Assembly (NCBI GenBank): GCA_036504075.1
Contig: DASXVX010000065.1
Coordinates: 11,773-75,772 of the forward strand
Direction of reading: 5' to 3'
Origin: DASXVX01 sp036504075
GTDB taxonomy: Bacteria > Bacillota > Sulfobacillia > Symbiobacteriales > Symbiobacteriaceae
Length of the DNA: 64,000 nt
The translations under genes and the position numbers were made by a program. Below the pieces are notes generated by a model. That model had not been told where the DNA came from, did no database searches, and saw nothing but the letters and a program-made list of their open reading frames with translations. Of the stretch, positions 1 to 8,191 are shown piece by piece (position 1 is the first letter of the stretch; each line of letters begins with the position of its first letter).

Positions 1-1
1 T

Positions 2-940
2 TCGGGCCCCGGCTTCTCGCTCATGATGGAGGCCCTCGGCCTGCCGGCCATCGCCGAGATTCCGGTGGTGATCATCAACGTGCAGCGTGGCGGCCCCAGC
101 ACGGGCCTGCCCACGAAGACCGAGCAGGGCGACCTGAACGAAATGCTCTACGGCTCGCACGGCGATATCCAGCGGATCGTGCTGGCACCCAGCACGCCTG
201 AGGAGTGTTTCCTCTTCACCGCCGAGGCGTTCAGCCTGGCCGAGAAGTATCAGTGCCCGGTCATCGTTACTTCTGACATGTACCTGGGCCAGTCCAAGCA
301 GTCCATCGACGCGCTGGACCTGGAACAGGTAGAAATAGACCGCGGCTACATGGTGACCGATAAGGAACTGGAGACCATCGGCACCAAGGAGTTCGGGCGC
401 TATGCGGTCACCGAATCGGGCATTTCGCCTCGCTCCATCCCGGGCCAGGCCGGCGGGCGGTACGTGGCCCTCGGCAACGAGCACGACGCCGTCGGCTACG
501 AGATCGAAGACGTGGAGACCCGCATTGCGCAGGTGCAAAAGCGCAAGCGGAAGATGCAGACCTTCGATCCCCACTCGCTCGGTTTTCACTACACCGGTCC
601 GGAGGATGCGGACTTGCTGATCGTCGGCTGGGGTTCGACCTTTGGCCCGCTGGCTGAGGCCTGGCGCAATCTGCACGAGGCCGGTAAACGGGTGGCGCAT
701 CTGCACATCGGCGTCATGGCGCCGTTCCCGACCGGTCGGGTCAGCCAGTATGTGCGGGCGGCCGGCCGGGTTGTCGTGGTTGAGCAGGCGATCGAAGGCC
801 AGCTGGCCGGGCTGATCAAGCAGCACGTCGGCGGGCACGACAAGATCACCAGCTACACCAAGTATGACGGCAACCCCGTCAACACATCCGACGTAATCGC
901 TGCCTGCAAGGAGGTGCGGACCGATGCCCACGCTCGATAG
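2..940 (+). CDS. 2-oxoacid:ferredoxin oxidoreductase alpha subunit, C-terminal part (KorA/PorA type)
   Basis: Oxidatively decarboxylates a 2-oxoacid (2-oxoglutarate or pyruvate class) to an acyl-CoA with ferredoxin as acceptor, working with the beta subunit encoded next. The reading frame is open to the left edge, so the start lies outside the window and about 312 residues are visible. The first codons read SGPGFSLMMEALG, the family's conserved pyrimidine-binding-domain motif, followed by QRGGPSTGLPTKTEQGD. The C-terminal transketolase-like domain contains LLIVGWGSTFGP. Its stop overlaps the start of the beta gene by 17 bases, implying translational coupling. Substrate choice cannot be told from sequence alone. 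Confidence 0.92.
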   Translation, partial: SGPGFSLMMEALGLPAIAEIPVVIINVQRGGPSTGLPTKTEQGDLNEMLYGSHGDIQRIVLAPSTPEECFLFTAEAFSLAEKYQCPVIVTSDMYLGQSKQSIDALDLEQVEIDRGYMVTDKELETIGTKEFGRYAVTESGISPRSIPGQAGGRYVALGNEHDAVGYEIEDVETRIAQVQKRKRKMQTFDPHSLGFHYTGPEDADLLIVGWGSTFGPLAEAWRNLHEAGKRVAHLHIGVMAPFPTGRVSQYVRAAGRVVVVEQAIEGQLAGLIKQHVGGHDKITSYTKYDGNPVNTSDVIAACKEVRTDAHAR

Positions 941-1787
941 CTTCAAGGTCAGCCAGAAGCAGACCTGGTGCCCCGGCTGCGGCGATTTCGGCGTGTTGGC
1001 GGCCCTGCAGAAGGCCGTCGTAAACCTGGGCATTGAGCCGCATCAGATGGTGACCGTTTCGGGCATCGGCTGCTCGGGTAAGATCTCGCAGTGGTTTGGC
1101 TCCTACGGCATCCACACCCTGCACGGGCGCACGCTGCCCACGGCGACCGCGGTAAAGGTGGCCAACAAGGATCTGACCGTGGTGGCGGCCGGTGGCGACG
1201 GCGACGGTTTCGGGATCGGCGTGGGCCATTTTGTCCACACTGCCCGCCGGAATGTCAACATCACGTATATCGTCATGGACAACCACGTCTATGGCCTGAC
1301 CACGGGCCAGACCTCGCCCACCAGCGACCCCGGCATGTGCACCAAGACCCATCCGGAGGGCGCGTTCGAGGAGCCGATTCATCCGCTGGAACTGGCGATC
1401 ATCTCCGGCGCCACTTTCGTGGCCCAGGCCTACAGCGGCGACCAGGCCGGCGTGACCCGGATTCTGGAGCAGGCAATCGCCCACCGCGGGTTCTCGCTGG
1501 TCAATATCTTCAGCCCGTGCGTCACGTTCAATAAGCTCAACACGGCCAAGACCTTCAAGGAAGGCGTGGTCGACGTCAGCGCCGATCCCAGCTACGACCC
1601 CGCCAACCGGATCATGGCGTTGGAGAAAATCCGGGAAACGGGTCAGATGGCGACGGGCGTGCTGTACAAGACGCTGCGCCCGACGTATGAAGACCTGTTG
1701 CCCAGCTACCCGGCAGCGCCGCTCACCAAGGTCAACCTGCAGCTGGGGCGGGCGCAGTTCGATCAGATCGTCAGTGAGTTCCGGTAA
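924..1787 (+). CDS. 2-oxoacid:ferredoxin oxidoreductase beta subunit (KorB/PorB type)
   Basis: Thiamine-diphosphate-binding partner of the preceding alpha subunit; together they make acyl-CoA, CO2 and reduced ferredoxin in the cytoplasm. The 287-residue length is normal for KorB. Near the N-terminus CPGCGDFGVL and later GIGCSGK give the cysteine motifs seen in this family. The TPP/Mg site is GGDGDGFGIG followed about 25 residues later by MDNHVYGLTTGQTSPTS. An aaggaggtgc ribosome-binding site lies just before the ATG, inside the end of the alpha gene. The two genes form the tail of an operon, and the next gene begins directly after the stop codon. Confidence 0.93.
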   Translation: MPTLDSFKVSQKQTWCPGCGDFGVLAALQKAVVNLGIEPHQMVTVSGIGCSGKISQWFGSYGIHTLHGRTLPTATAVKVANKDLTVVAAGGDGDGFGIGVGHFVHTARRNVNITYIVMDNHVYGLTTGQTSPTSDPGMCTKTHPEGAFEEPIHPLELAIISGATFVAQAYSGDQAGVTRILEQAIAHRGFSLVNIFSPCVTFNKLNTAKTFKEGVVDVSADPSYDPANRIMALEKIRETGQMATGVLYKTLRPTYEDLLPSYPAAPLTKVNLQLGRAQFDQIVSEFR

Positions 1788-2672
1788 ATGGGAGCGCTGT
1801 ATGCACTGATCACCGCCCTCCTGCTGGCCGGCCATAATCTGGCGGTTCGCCGTGGGGTGGCGGCCATGGACACCGGCACAGGCTGGGTCATTACCATGGT
1901 CGTCGGGGCGGTGGCCAGTACTGCCTCCCTGCTGCTGCCCCTCCCCGGGCGCGGCGCGGTCATGATCTCGTGGACCGCCGTGCTCTGGTTCGTTGGCGCC
2001 GGGCTCTGCAACACGCTCGTGGGGCGCTCGGTTTACTTCCGCAGCGTGCTGCTGCTGGGTCCCAGCCGGGCCAGCGCCTGGAAGAACGCGACACCGCTCT
2101 ACACCCTCATCCTTGGCTTCTTCCTGTTGGGAGAGCACCCCGGACCCCTGGCGGTGGCAGGCATTGCGGCCGTGATGGCCGGGCTGGTGCTGCTCTCACG
2201 GGAGCAGTCCCGGAACGTGAACCAGGTCCGGTCGGGCGGTCTGGTGCGTACTGCGTTGGTCCTCGGCGTCTTCAGCGGGTTGGCCTTTTCGGTGGCGATG
2301 GTCTTCCGGAAAGCCGGCCTCAATCTCTGGCCGGACGCCGCCGTTGGCAACGCCATCGGCATGGTGGTGGCCATGGTGCTCTACCTGCCGTTCGCCGTGG
2401 CGAAAGGCGAGTTTGTCAAGGTGACCCGGGCGCCGCGGCAGGCGGTGGCGGCCATGGTGGTGGCGGGACTCTTCAGCACCACGGCCACGATCACCACGTT
2501 CCTGTCCCTGCGGTCGGCCATGGCGGCCACCACCCAGGTAATTACCGCGTCGGAGCCACTGTTTACGATGGCGTTAAGCATGCTGCTTCTGAAGCGCCAG
2601 GAACGGCTTAACGCCGGCCTGGCGGCTTCAGCGGCGCTGGTCTGTCTTGGGGTGGTGCTCATGACACGCTAG
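1788..2672 (+). CDS. EamA/DMT-family membrane transporter
   Basis: A 294-residue integral membrane protein with about ten hydrophobic segments arranged as two five-helix EamA repeats; the second begins near residue 150 (VRTALVLGVFSGLAF). Members export or import small metabolites such as amino acids or nucleotide-related compounds, but nothing here identifies the substrate. The ATG follows the beta-subunit stop with no spacing, so it is probably translated by re-initiation in the same transcript. The conserved GRSVYFRSVLLLGPSRAS stretch near residues 80-100 resembles the helix-3/4 region of the family. Confidence 0.85.
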   Translation: MGALYALITALLLAGHNLAVRRGVAAMDTGTGWVITMVVGAVASTASLLLPLPGRGAVMISWTAVLWFVGAGLCNTLVGRSVYFRSVLLLGPSRASAWKNATPLYTLILGFFLLGEHPGPLAVAGIAAVMAGLVLLSREQSRNVNQVRSGGLVRTALVLGVFSGLAFSVAMVFRKAGLNLWPDAAVGNAIGMVVAMVLYLPFAVAKGEFVKVTRAPRQAVAAMVVAGLFSTTATITTFLSLRSAMAATTQVITASEPLFTMALSMLLLKRQERLNAGLAASAALVCLGVVLMTR

Positions 2673-2703
2673 GCCCCGGCGAAGGAAGACAGGAGGTACC
2701 GCT

Positions 2704-4467
2704 ATGGAGATGTCTGTCGCTGCCGCAGTATTCAAAGCACTGGAAGCCGAAGGAGTCGAAGTCATCTTTGGCATCCCGGGCGGTCAGAACCTGCCTCTCT
2801 ACGATGCGCTCGTAGACGCCCCCCAGATCCGGCACATACTGACCCGGCATGAGCAAGGCGCGATCCACGCTGCCCAGGGCTATGCCCGGGCGACCGGCAA
2901 GGTCGGCGTCGTCATGGTCACCTCCGGCCCCGGTGCGACCAACCTGATCACCGGCCTCACCGATGCGATGATGGACTCGACGCCGGTTGTGGCGATCACC
3001 GGGCAGGTCTCCCGCGCCCTGATCGGGCGGGATGCCTTCCAGGAAGCCGACATTATCGGCATGACCATGCCTGTCACTAAGCACAACTTCCAGGTGCAGC
3101 GGCCCGAAGAACTGCCAGGCGTCATGAAACAGGCGTTCTACATTGCCAGAACGGGCAGACCGGGTCCTGTTCTCGTCGACATCCCCAGGGATGTCGCCAA
3201 TAGCATCATCTCGTTCCATTACCCGACGGAGGTCAGTCTGCCGGGCTACCGCCCAAACCGTGAAATCAACCTGCTCGAAGTCGAGCGGGCAGTTGAGGCG
3301 CTCCGCCGGGCGGAACGTCCCGTTGCGGTCGTCGGGGGCGGCGTTATGTCGGCACCCGATGCGCCGGCCCGCATGCGGCAGTTGGCCGAAAAGCTGCAGA
3401 TTCCCACCGCACAGACCCTCATGGGCCTTGGCGCTTTTCCGGCCACCCATCCGTTGAGTGTCGGCCTGGTGGGAATGCACGGCGCCTTTGCGGCAAACCG
3501 CGCCGTGGCTAACGCCGACGTGGTCCTGGCCATCGGTGTGCGCTTTGCGGACCGGGTGACCGGAGAGAAGGCCAAATTTGCCCCCAACGCCAGGATCATT
3601 CATGTGGACATTGACCCGGCGGAAGTCTCGAAGAACATTCCCAGCCATCTGCCGATCATCGGCGACTGTGCCGGCGCTCTGGCGGCGATCCTGGAACGGC
3701 TCGGCGATTTCCAGGCCGGAGACCGCAGCGACTGGCTGCGGCAGATTGCGGCTGACCAGGCCCAGCATCCGTTCTGGGGCGAACGGCCGCAGCGCGACGA
3801 TGCGGGTAAGCTGGTGCAGCCGGTGCTCGCCGAGCCGGGCGCACCGGTGCCGGGGCAACGGCCTGAGGACCCGCCCAAGCCCCAGCAAGTGCTCCAGGTG
3901 GTGCAAGAGGTCTTCGGAACTTCGGTCGTCATTGCGACCGACGTGGGCCAGCATCAGATGTTCGCCGCGCACTATCTGAAGCGCGATGAGCCCCGGACGT
4001 GGTTGTCCAGTTGCGGTCTGGGCACCATGGGCTTTGGTCTGCCGGCCGCGATGGGGGCGGCAGCCGCGCTGAACCGCAGTCGCCAGGTGGTGTTGATCAC
4101 GGGCGACGGGTCGCTGCAGATGACCATGCAGGAGCTTGGCACCATTTCCGCCGAGGGGCTGCCGGTCAAAATCGTGCTCCTGAACAACGGTTACCTCGGC
4201 CTGGTGCGGCAGTTGCAGGAGTTCTTCCACGGCGGGCGCTACAACGCCGTCGACATCCGCCAGGGGGCGCCGGACTTCGTGAAAATGGCCAACGCCTACG
4301 GCATCGACGCCCTGCGGGTGGACCAGTTGCAGAACGTCCGCCAGGCCCTGGAGACGCTGCGGGATCACGATGGCCCGATGCTGCTTGACTTCCGGACCAC
4401 CGAAGGCGAAAACGTCTTCCCAATCGTTCCGCCCGGAGCCGCCAACACCGAACCGATCCATCGGTAA
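2704..4467 (+). CDS. ilvB: Acetolactate synthase large subunit (acetohydroxyacid synthase type)
   Basis: Condenses two pyruvates, or pyruvate with 2-oxobutyrate, to acetohydroxyacids in branched-chain amino acid synthesis. The 587 residues cover the usual length. The catalytic glutamate is Glu50 in RHEQGAIHAAQGYARATG; the FAD-type region reads GVRFADRVTGE near residue 280, as in anabolic AHAS; the TPP motif is GDGSLQMTMQE followed by NNGYLGLVRQ. A strong caggaggtacc ribosome-binding site precedes the ATG. No ilvN regulatory subunit or ilvC follows; a terminator closes the unit, so it may be orphan or served by a small subunit elsewhere. Another TPP-dependent decarboxylase role is possible but less likely. 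Confidence 0.88.
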   Translation: MEMSVAAAVFKALEAEGVEVIFGIPGGQNLPLYDALVDAPQIRHILTRHEQGAIHAAQGYARATGKVGVVMVTSGPGATNLITGLTDAMMDSTPVVAITGQVSRALIGRDAFQEADIIGMTMPVTKHNFQVQRPEELPGVMKQAFYIARTGRPGPVLVDIPRDVANSIISFHYPTEVSLPGYRPNREINLLEVERAVEALRRAERPVAVVGGGVMSAPDAPARMRQLAEKLQIPTAQTLMGLGAFPATHPLSVGLVGMHGAFAANRAVANADVVLAIGVRFADRVTGEKAKFAPNARIIHVDIDPAEVSKNIPSHLPIIGDCAGALAAILERLGDFQAGDRSDWLRQIAADQAQHPFWGERPQRDDAGKLVQPVLAEPGAPVPGQRPEDPPKPQQVLQVVQEVFGTSVVIATDVGQHQMFAAHYLKRDEPRTWLSSCGLGTMGFGLPAAMGAAAALNRSRQVVLITGDGSLQMTMQELGTISAEGLPVKIVLLNNGYLGLVRQLQEFFHGGRYNAVDIRQGAPDFVKMANAYGIDALRVDQLQNVRQALETLRDHDGPMLLDFRTTEGENVFPIVPPGAANTEPIHR

Positions 4468-4481
4468 ACGAACCTGCTGCA

Positions 4482-4515
4482 AAGCCCGGAAGGCGAGTCT
4501 TCCGGGCTTCAGCTT
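4482..4515 (+). terminator. Rho-independent terminator after acetolactate synthase
   Basis: Perfect 11-bp stem, AAGCCCGGAAG pairing with CTTCCGGGCTT, around a 6-base loop (4482-4509), followed by a weak T-rich stretch. It lies 14 bases after the stop. Confidence 0.75.
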
Positions 4516-4709
4516 TGTGCCCATGTCGGTCGGCATGAGTGAGATCGTATAGGTATTCAGACCCAGGGCGTGGGGTGCCCTGGCTCAGTTTGCTGCCTTC
4601 GGCCCGTTTTTACCGGGGCGGCCCGACGGGGTGGATTATGTCAGGTCGCCTGCCGACCAGTTGTGACGCCAATCGCCGCAACCGCAGGCTGGCGGCTGCT
4701 GAGCTGAGG

Positions 4710-4835
4710 GAGAGGCGTGGTCGGCAAGTTGTTTATCCAGTGCACCTTGATCGCTCGGTTCCGGCGTGCTTCGATGGTCGGCCCGGGCCACATGCCGTTG
4801 TGCCCCCAGATCGTCGTGGGCGGGAGGCTGATTGT
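4710..4835 (-). pseudogene. Fragment of a multicopper oxidase (CotA/bilirubin-oxidase-like)
   Basis: On the minus strand one frame encodes about 40 residues beginning LPPTTIWGHNGMWPGPTIEA and continuing with a segment ending KVHWINNLPTT. This is the hallmark of the first cupredoxin domain of CotA-type laccases and bilirubin oxidases (pattern LPPT-x-x-WGYNG-x-x-PGPTIE...W-NNLP). The frame runs into a stop at once on both sides, and none of the copper-binding HxH motifs is present. It is therefore a remnant, not a working enzyme. The rest of 4510-4710 shows nothing recognisable. The region is downstream of, and in the same direction as, the lipase gene. Confidence 0.72.
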
Positions 4836-4930
4836 GTTTGTCCATGGCGCCTCACCTTACATAAATGGCTTGTCGGGGACGCCAGCGGCAGATACCACTG
4901 GCGTCCTCCGATCCGTGCTATCACCGACCG

Positions 4931-5782
4931 TCAGCGTCGCACAGCAAGCTCGGGGCTCCCTGCGACCACCATCGCGCCGGGCGCCGCTGCCCCCGGAGGC
5001 AGGCAGAGCCCCGGATTCTCCGAGCAGACCTGGTCGCAGGCGGCGGGGAACACGGCACACAGACGAGCCAAATAATTGGCCAGCAGATGGTTCAACGGAA
5101 TATTATCGGTCTGAAAGGCGATGGGGAACTTCTGCTGCACATGCCGGTAGACCAGGGCCTTGGGCGTGAACGGCGGCGGGTAACGCTTCTGCGGAAAGAA
5201 CTGCACCACGTCATGCACATTAATGATGCGCGCCGAGCCGGGCACCCGTCGGTCGAAGGTGCCCACGAACTGCGGATCCCCGACCCGGCCCGAGGCAAAG
5301 GTATAGATCTTGGGACGGCGAAAGGCGCTGTTGACGGCGACATCCAGCGCACAGAGAGTAGCCAACCCACCACCCAGGCTGTGGCCCGTCAGCAGCAATC
5401 GCTTGCGGCAGTCCAAGTGCCGCAGCGCCGCCAGGATCTGCTCCCGCATCGACGTGTAGATGGCCAGGCCGCCGCGGTGCACCATTCCACCGTCGGGAAC
5501 AAAATCGAAGGGGGTCTGAAAGAGATCCAGGTCGGACGTCACATCCGGGGAGGAGTCCGTCCCGCGGAAAGCCACGACGATAGTCGTGTCCGATTCGATC
5601 ACGAAACCGAACAGTTCCGGCATCGACACGGGCACGCCGGCCCGACCGATCAGCGCGGTCACGGTGCGAAAACCCGTGGGGAGCGTAAACTCACCGTCAG
5701 ACTCGAACTGCACGTACGTCTGCTGCGAGACGGCAGCGAGAAAGATCGCCCGCTCCGCATTCAATTTCCGCCCACCGGTCAA
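4931..5782 (-). CDS. Class 3 (fungal-type) lipase family protein
   Basis: Serine hydrolase of the Lipase_3 alpha/beta fold, 283 residues. Visible: VVAFRGTDSSPD (residues 69-80, the strand and oxyanion-hole motif), the nucleophile elbow LTGHSLGGGLA with Ser135, a candidate acid in ASGRVGDPQF or VHDVVQFF, and a candidate His in LVYRHVQ. No signal peptide is evident. The start is TTG with aggaggagg nine bases upstream. The C-terminal 40 residues contain four Cys (AVFPAACDQVCSENPGLC), unusual for the cytoplasm. It lies downstream of the beta-helix genes on the same strand; a truncated beta-helix copy ends 31 bases before its start. Substrate unknown. Confidence 0.85.
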   Translation of the reverse strand: MTGGRKLNAERAIFLAAVSQQTYVQFESDGEFTLPTGFRTVTALIGRAGVPVSMPELFGFVIESDTTIVVAFRGTDSSPDVTSDLDLFQTPFDFVPDGGMVHRGGLAIYTSMREQILAALRHLDCRKRLLLTGHSLGGGLATLCALDVAVNSAFRRPKIYTFASGRVGDPQFVGTFDRRVPGSARIINVHDVVQFFPQKRYPPPFTPKALVYRHVQQKFPIAFQTDNIPLNHLLANYLARLCAVFPAACDQVCSENPGLCLPPGAAAPGAMVVAGSPELAVRR

Positions 5783-5813
5783 GGGCTATCGCCTCCTCCT
5801 GTCGTGGCGCATG

Positions 5814-5936
5814 TCATGGTAGCGTGTCCCGGGCAGCATGACTGTCGTCAGCGACCAGAATCACGTCGCTTTGAGCCGCTGCCGCCACGGCCGCGGTGAT
5901 CGACGGAAAGAGCGCGGGCACTTTCAGAATGGCCAT
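5814..5936 (-). pseudogene. Truncated third copy of the beta-helix protein N-terminus
   Basis: A 40-residue reading frame starting MAILKVPALFPSITAAVAAAAQ matches the first 30 residues of the two full beta-helix genes upstream with two substitutions, then diverges after LVAD and stops. The sequence just before its ATG (gcggtgggcgg) also resembles that of the full copies. It is best explained as a decayed duplicate left by unequal recombination. It may still be translated as a short peptide. Confidence 0.75.
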
Positions 5937-6152
5937 CGTTCCGCCCACCGCGTGGACCCATATCGGATGGTGAGCCGGCAGCGTTGCCCAGCATGGCCGC
6001 TTCCACCTGCGCCAGATCTTCCTTCAGCGAGGTGATGATGGCCTGCTGGGCCTGCCGCTTGGCTCCGGCACGGACGCCAGACCGGCCTCCAGCTTTGCGA
6101 TCAACTCCCGCTCTTCCTGGACAAATTGCGTGCGCGACTCCTCAGGTGTCAT
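5937..6152 (-). pseudogene. Frameshifted small coiled-coil gene
   Basis: An ATG at 6152 lies 3 bases after the stop of the upstream beta-helix gene and has a good gggaggt site. It opens a charged helix (MTPEESRTQFVQEERELIAK) that stops after 42 codons at 6024. A second frame resumes at about 6075 with QAQQAIITSLKEDLAQVEAAM, a typical amphipathic coiled-coil stretch, and runs to about 5960. The two pieces together look like one roughly 70-residue coiled-coil protein broken by a one-base indel near 6065-6075. Function unknown. Confidence 0.5.
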
Positions 6153-6155
6153 TGT

Positions 6156-6938
6156 TTATACCTCCCACACAACTTGGCTTCTGACATCAGGGGTTTTGGC
6201 GTTGACCACATTGTCCTGGACGAGGACGTTGGAACTGACGCGCATTCCTTCCACGTTATGATCGATCCGATTGCCTAAAATGACTGCGTGGGAACGCGCG
6301 AGAATGCTGGTGCTGGGCGTATCCGCGACCCGGTTATCCAGGATCAGCGTGTTGGCGCCGAAAGTGGAAATGCCGCGTGCCCCGTTCTGCAGGATCACGT
6401 TCCCCACGATGGCATTGTTCGCGTTGTTCACGCCCGGTTCTACGAACAAGATCAGAACCCCGTCACCGCCGTTGGTGTTCAGATGGTTCTTCACAACCCA
6501 GTTACTTGTGCTGCCGCCCACCAGGCGAACCCCGCTGGACCCGTTGTTCTGCAGCTGGTTCCCATAAACCAGGTTGCCCCTGGTGTCAGACAGGCTGATG
6601 CCGGCGCTTGCATTTCCGATCACCTGGTTGCCCACGATCCGGTTTGCTTCACCGCCGCCGACCATAATCCCGGGGCCGACATAACGCTGCATGGTAAACC
6701 CCTTGATCTCCACACCGGTGGTGCCGGCCAGCAGGAAGGCGCCGGCCAGTGTGCTTTGACCGTCCAGGATGGCGTCTTCCCCAGCGGCGACGATCCGGAT
6801 GAAGTTCTTCTCGGGACCCACCACCACGACGACTTCGCTGTAGACACCGTCAGCGACCAGAATCACATCGCCTTGCGCTGCTGCTGCCACGGCCGCGGTA
6901 ATCGTCGGAAAGAGTGCGGGCACTTTCAGAATGGCCAT
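6156..6938 (-). CDS. Right-handed parallel beta-helix repeat protein (copy B)
   Basis: A 260-residue protein made of PbH1-type repeats such as NRIVGNQVIGN, GNLVYGNQLQNN and NAIVGNVILQNG, the N-x-I/V-x-x-N ladder of NosD/pectate-lyase-like solenoids. The first 45 residues (ITAAVAAAAQGDVILVADGVY) are the typical lead-in strand of these folds. I chose the ATG at 6938 (MAILKVPALFP) because it matches the start of the paralogue and follows a tggggg site; an upstream in-frame ATG at 7007 overlaps the neighbouring gene. No signal peptide is obvious. The N-terminal 100 residues are nearly identical to copy A, while the rest differs. Ligand or substrate unknown. Confidence 0.85.
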   Translation of the reverse strand: MAILKVPALFPTITAAVAAAAQGDVILVADGVYSEVVVVVGPEKNFIRIVAAGEDAILDGQSTLAGAFLLAGTTGVEIKGFTMQRYVGPGIMVGGGEANRIVGNQVIGNASAGISLSDTRGNLVYGNQLQNNGSSGVRLVGGSTSNWVVKNHLNTNGGDGVLILFVEPGVNNANNAIVGNVILQNGARGISTFGANTLILDNRVADTPSTSILARSHAVILGNRIDHNVEGMRVSSNVLVQDNVVNAKTPDVRSQVVWEV

Positions 6939-6967
6939 CAGTCTGGCCCCCACGCGGTTTACTGGTA

Positions 6968-7777
6968 TCAGGGGTTGCAGAGCCCGGACGGGCTGCTGGT
7001 GGTGCACTGGTTCTGCACCAGGTTGTTGTTGTCGGGGTTCTCGACCAGGAGATCGACCGGGGTATTCCCCGCCATGCGGTTGCGAATGACGGAATTGTTC
7101 GTGGCAGCCGTGCGCCTGATCAGGAGCCCAATTCCGGCGTATGCATTGTTCGTGGCGACGTTCTGCTCGATCAGGTGGAAGCTGCCCAACACGGCGATGC
7201 CGAAAAGTCGGTTGTTGCTCAGGTCGTTGTCAAGGACGGCGGCGTTGGTGTTGAACATCAGAATGCCATCCTCGCCGTTTTGATCACTCACATTCCCCAG
7301 GGCGACGGCGTTCGCGGCCGTACGGATGCCTTCGGCCTCAGAAAAGGCGCTGCGGTTATCCAGGATCAGCGTATTGACACCGATACCAAAAATACCCAGC
7401 CCGCGGTTCCCGAACAGTCGGTTTCCGATGATGGCATTGTCGCGGTCCATGTCGGGATCGAAGGTGTTCCCAATGATCCGGTTCGCTTCGCCGCCGGCAA
7501 CGAAAATTCCCGGGCCGTCATACCGCTGGACCCAAAACCCCTTGATCTCCACACCGGTGGTGCCGGCCAGCAGAAAGGCGCTGGCCAGGGTGCCTTGACC
7601 GTCCAGGATGGCGTCTTCCCCGTCGGCGACGATCCGGATGAAGTTCTTCTCCGGACCGATCACCACGACGACTTCGTTGTAAACGCCGTCAGCGACCAGA
7701 ATCACGTCGCCTTGCGCCGCTGCCGCCACGGCCGCGGTGATCGTCGGAAAGAGTGCGGGCACTTTCAGAATGGCCAT
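6968..7777 (-). CDS. Right-handed parallel beta-helix repeat protein (copy A)
   Basis: A 269-residue beta-helix protein with the same N-terminus as its downstream neighbour and a different ladder: NRIIGNTFDPD, NAIIGNRLFGN, NTLILDNRSAF, NAAVLDNDLSNN, NSVIRNRMAGN. The start at 7777 (MAILKVPALFP) follows tgggggaaaagct. The open frame extends 92 codons further upstream, but that part has no family features. It ends in TTSSPSGLCNP with a lone Cys. Copy B begins 29 bases after its stop, so the two are a tandem pair on one transcript. Solenoids of this size often bind or cleave polysaccharides or form surface layers; none of this is provable here. Confidence 0.85.
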   Translation of the reverse strand: MAILKVPALFPTITAAVAAAAQGDVILVADGVYNEVVVVIGPEKNFIRIVADGEDAILDGQGTLASAFLLAGTTGVEIKGFWVQRYDGPGIFVAGGEANRIIGNTFDPDMDRDNAIIGNRLFGNRGLGIFGIGVNTLILDNRSAFSEAEGIRTAANAVALGNVSDQNGEDGILMFNTNAAVLDNDLSNNRLFGIAVLGSFHLIEQNVATNNAYAGIGLLIRRTAATNNSVIRNRMAGNTPVDLLVENPDNNNLVQNQCTTSSPSGLCNP

Positions 7778-8191
7778 TAGCTTTTCCCCCACGCGGATTG
7801 CATGAAATGGTGTTTGTCTTAACTGCATCGTATTCAAGGTGTCTGCTTCTTGTGTACAAGTCCGTGCGGCAAACGGAAAACCCGGCTCGACCCACGTGCG
7901 GTCAGCCGATGGCAAGTCATCTGCGTGCGGAGAGCGGCCACCAGTCAACAAAAAGTGAACTGCCGTGACCGCCCGGCAGCACATCGGGCCAAAAGTCGGC
8001 GCGAAATGTAGCGGCCAGCACTTGTATGCTGGCCGCCGTAAATGTAACGACACAAGAGAATGGCTGTGCGGAATACACCGCCATTCATCATCCTGCAGCC
8101 CGGAAGGCTAGCGTTTGGGCTCTCTTGCCGTTTCGCCAGCGGCCGCGGGGTCCACCCGCAGGTAAATCGTGCGGCAAACACAGGCGACCGG
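7778..8191. other. Divergent intergenic region with a 26-base palindrome
   Basis: No gene is supported here. It separates the minus-strand beta-helix genes from the plus-strand secreted protein gene. The only clear structure is a perfect inverted repeat, GCGGCCAGCA/TGCTGGCCGC around 6 bases (8011-8036). A direct repeat AAATGTA lies on both sides (8004-8010 and 8040-8046). No convincing sigma-A promoter was found in either direction. Confidence 0.5.

Larger units (their letters stand above)
5814..7777 (-). repeat. Three-copy repeat of the beta-helix gene 5' end
   Basis: The DNA encoding MAILKVPALFP...ILVAD occurs at about 7777-7680, 6938-6830 and 5936-5830. The first two copies stay almost identical for about 300 bases, then diverge; the third is cut after about 90 bases. 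The copies include the tggg-rich segment before the ATG, so promoter-proximal translation signals were duplicated as well. Confidence 0.8.

Noticed and set aside
4636..4845. 69-codon minus-strand frame with a fair ribosome-binding site
   Set aside because: Its protein has no sensible composition, and the neighbouring frame of the same DNA encodes the multicopper-oxidase signature, so this frame is a shadow.
4468..4931. ilvN small subunit after acetolactate synthase
   Set aside because: No ACT-domain frame is present; a terminator follows the gene at once.
4717..5899. Plus-strand frames of up to 344 codons opposite the lipase
   Set aside because: The lipase on the minus strand has all catalytic motifs; the plus frames are rich in Arg/Gln/Pro with no motif.
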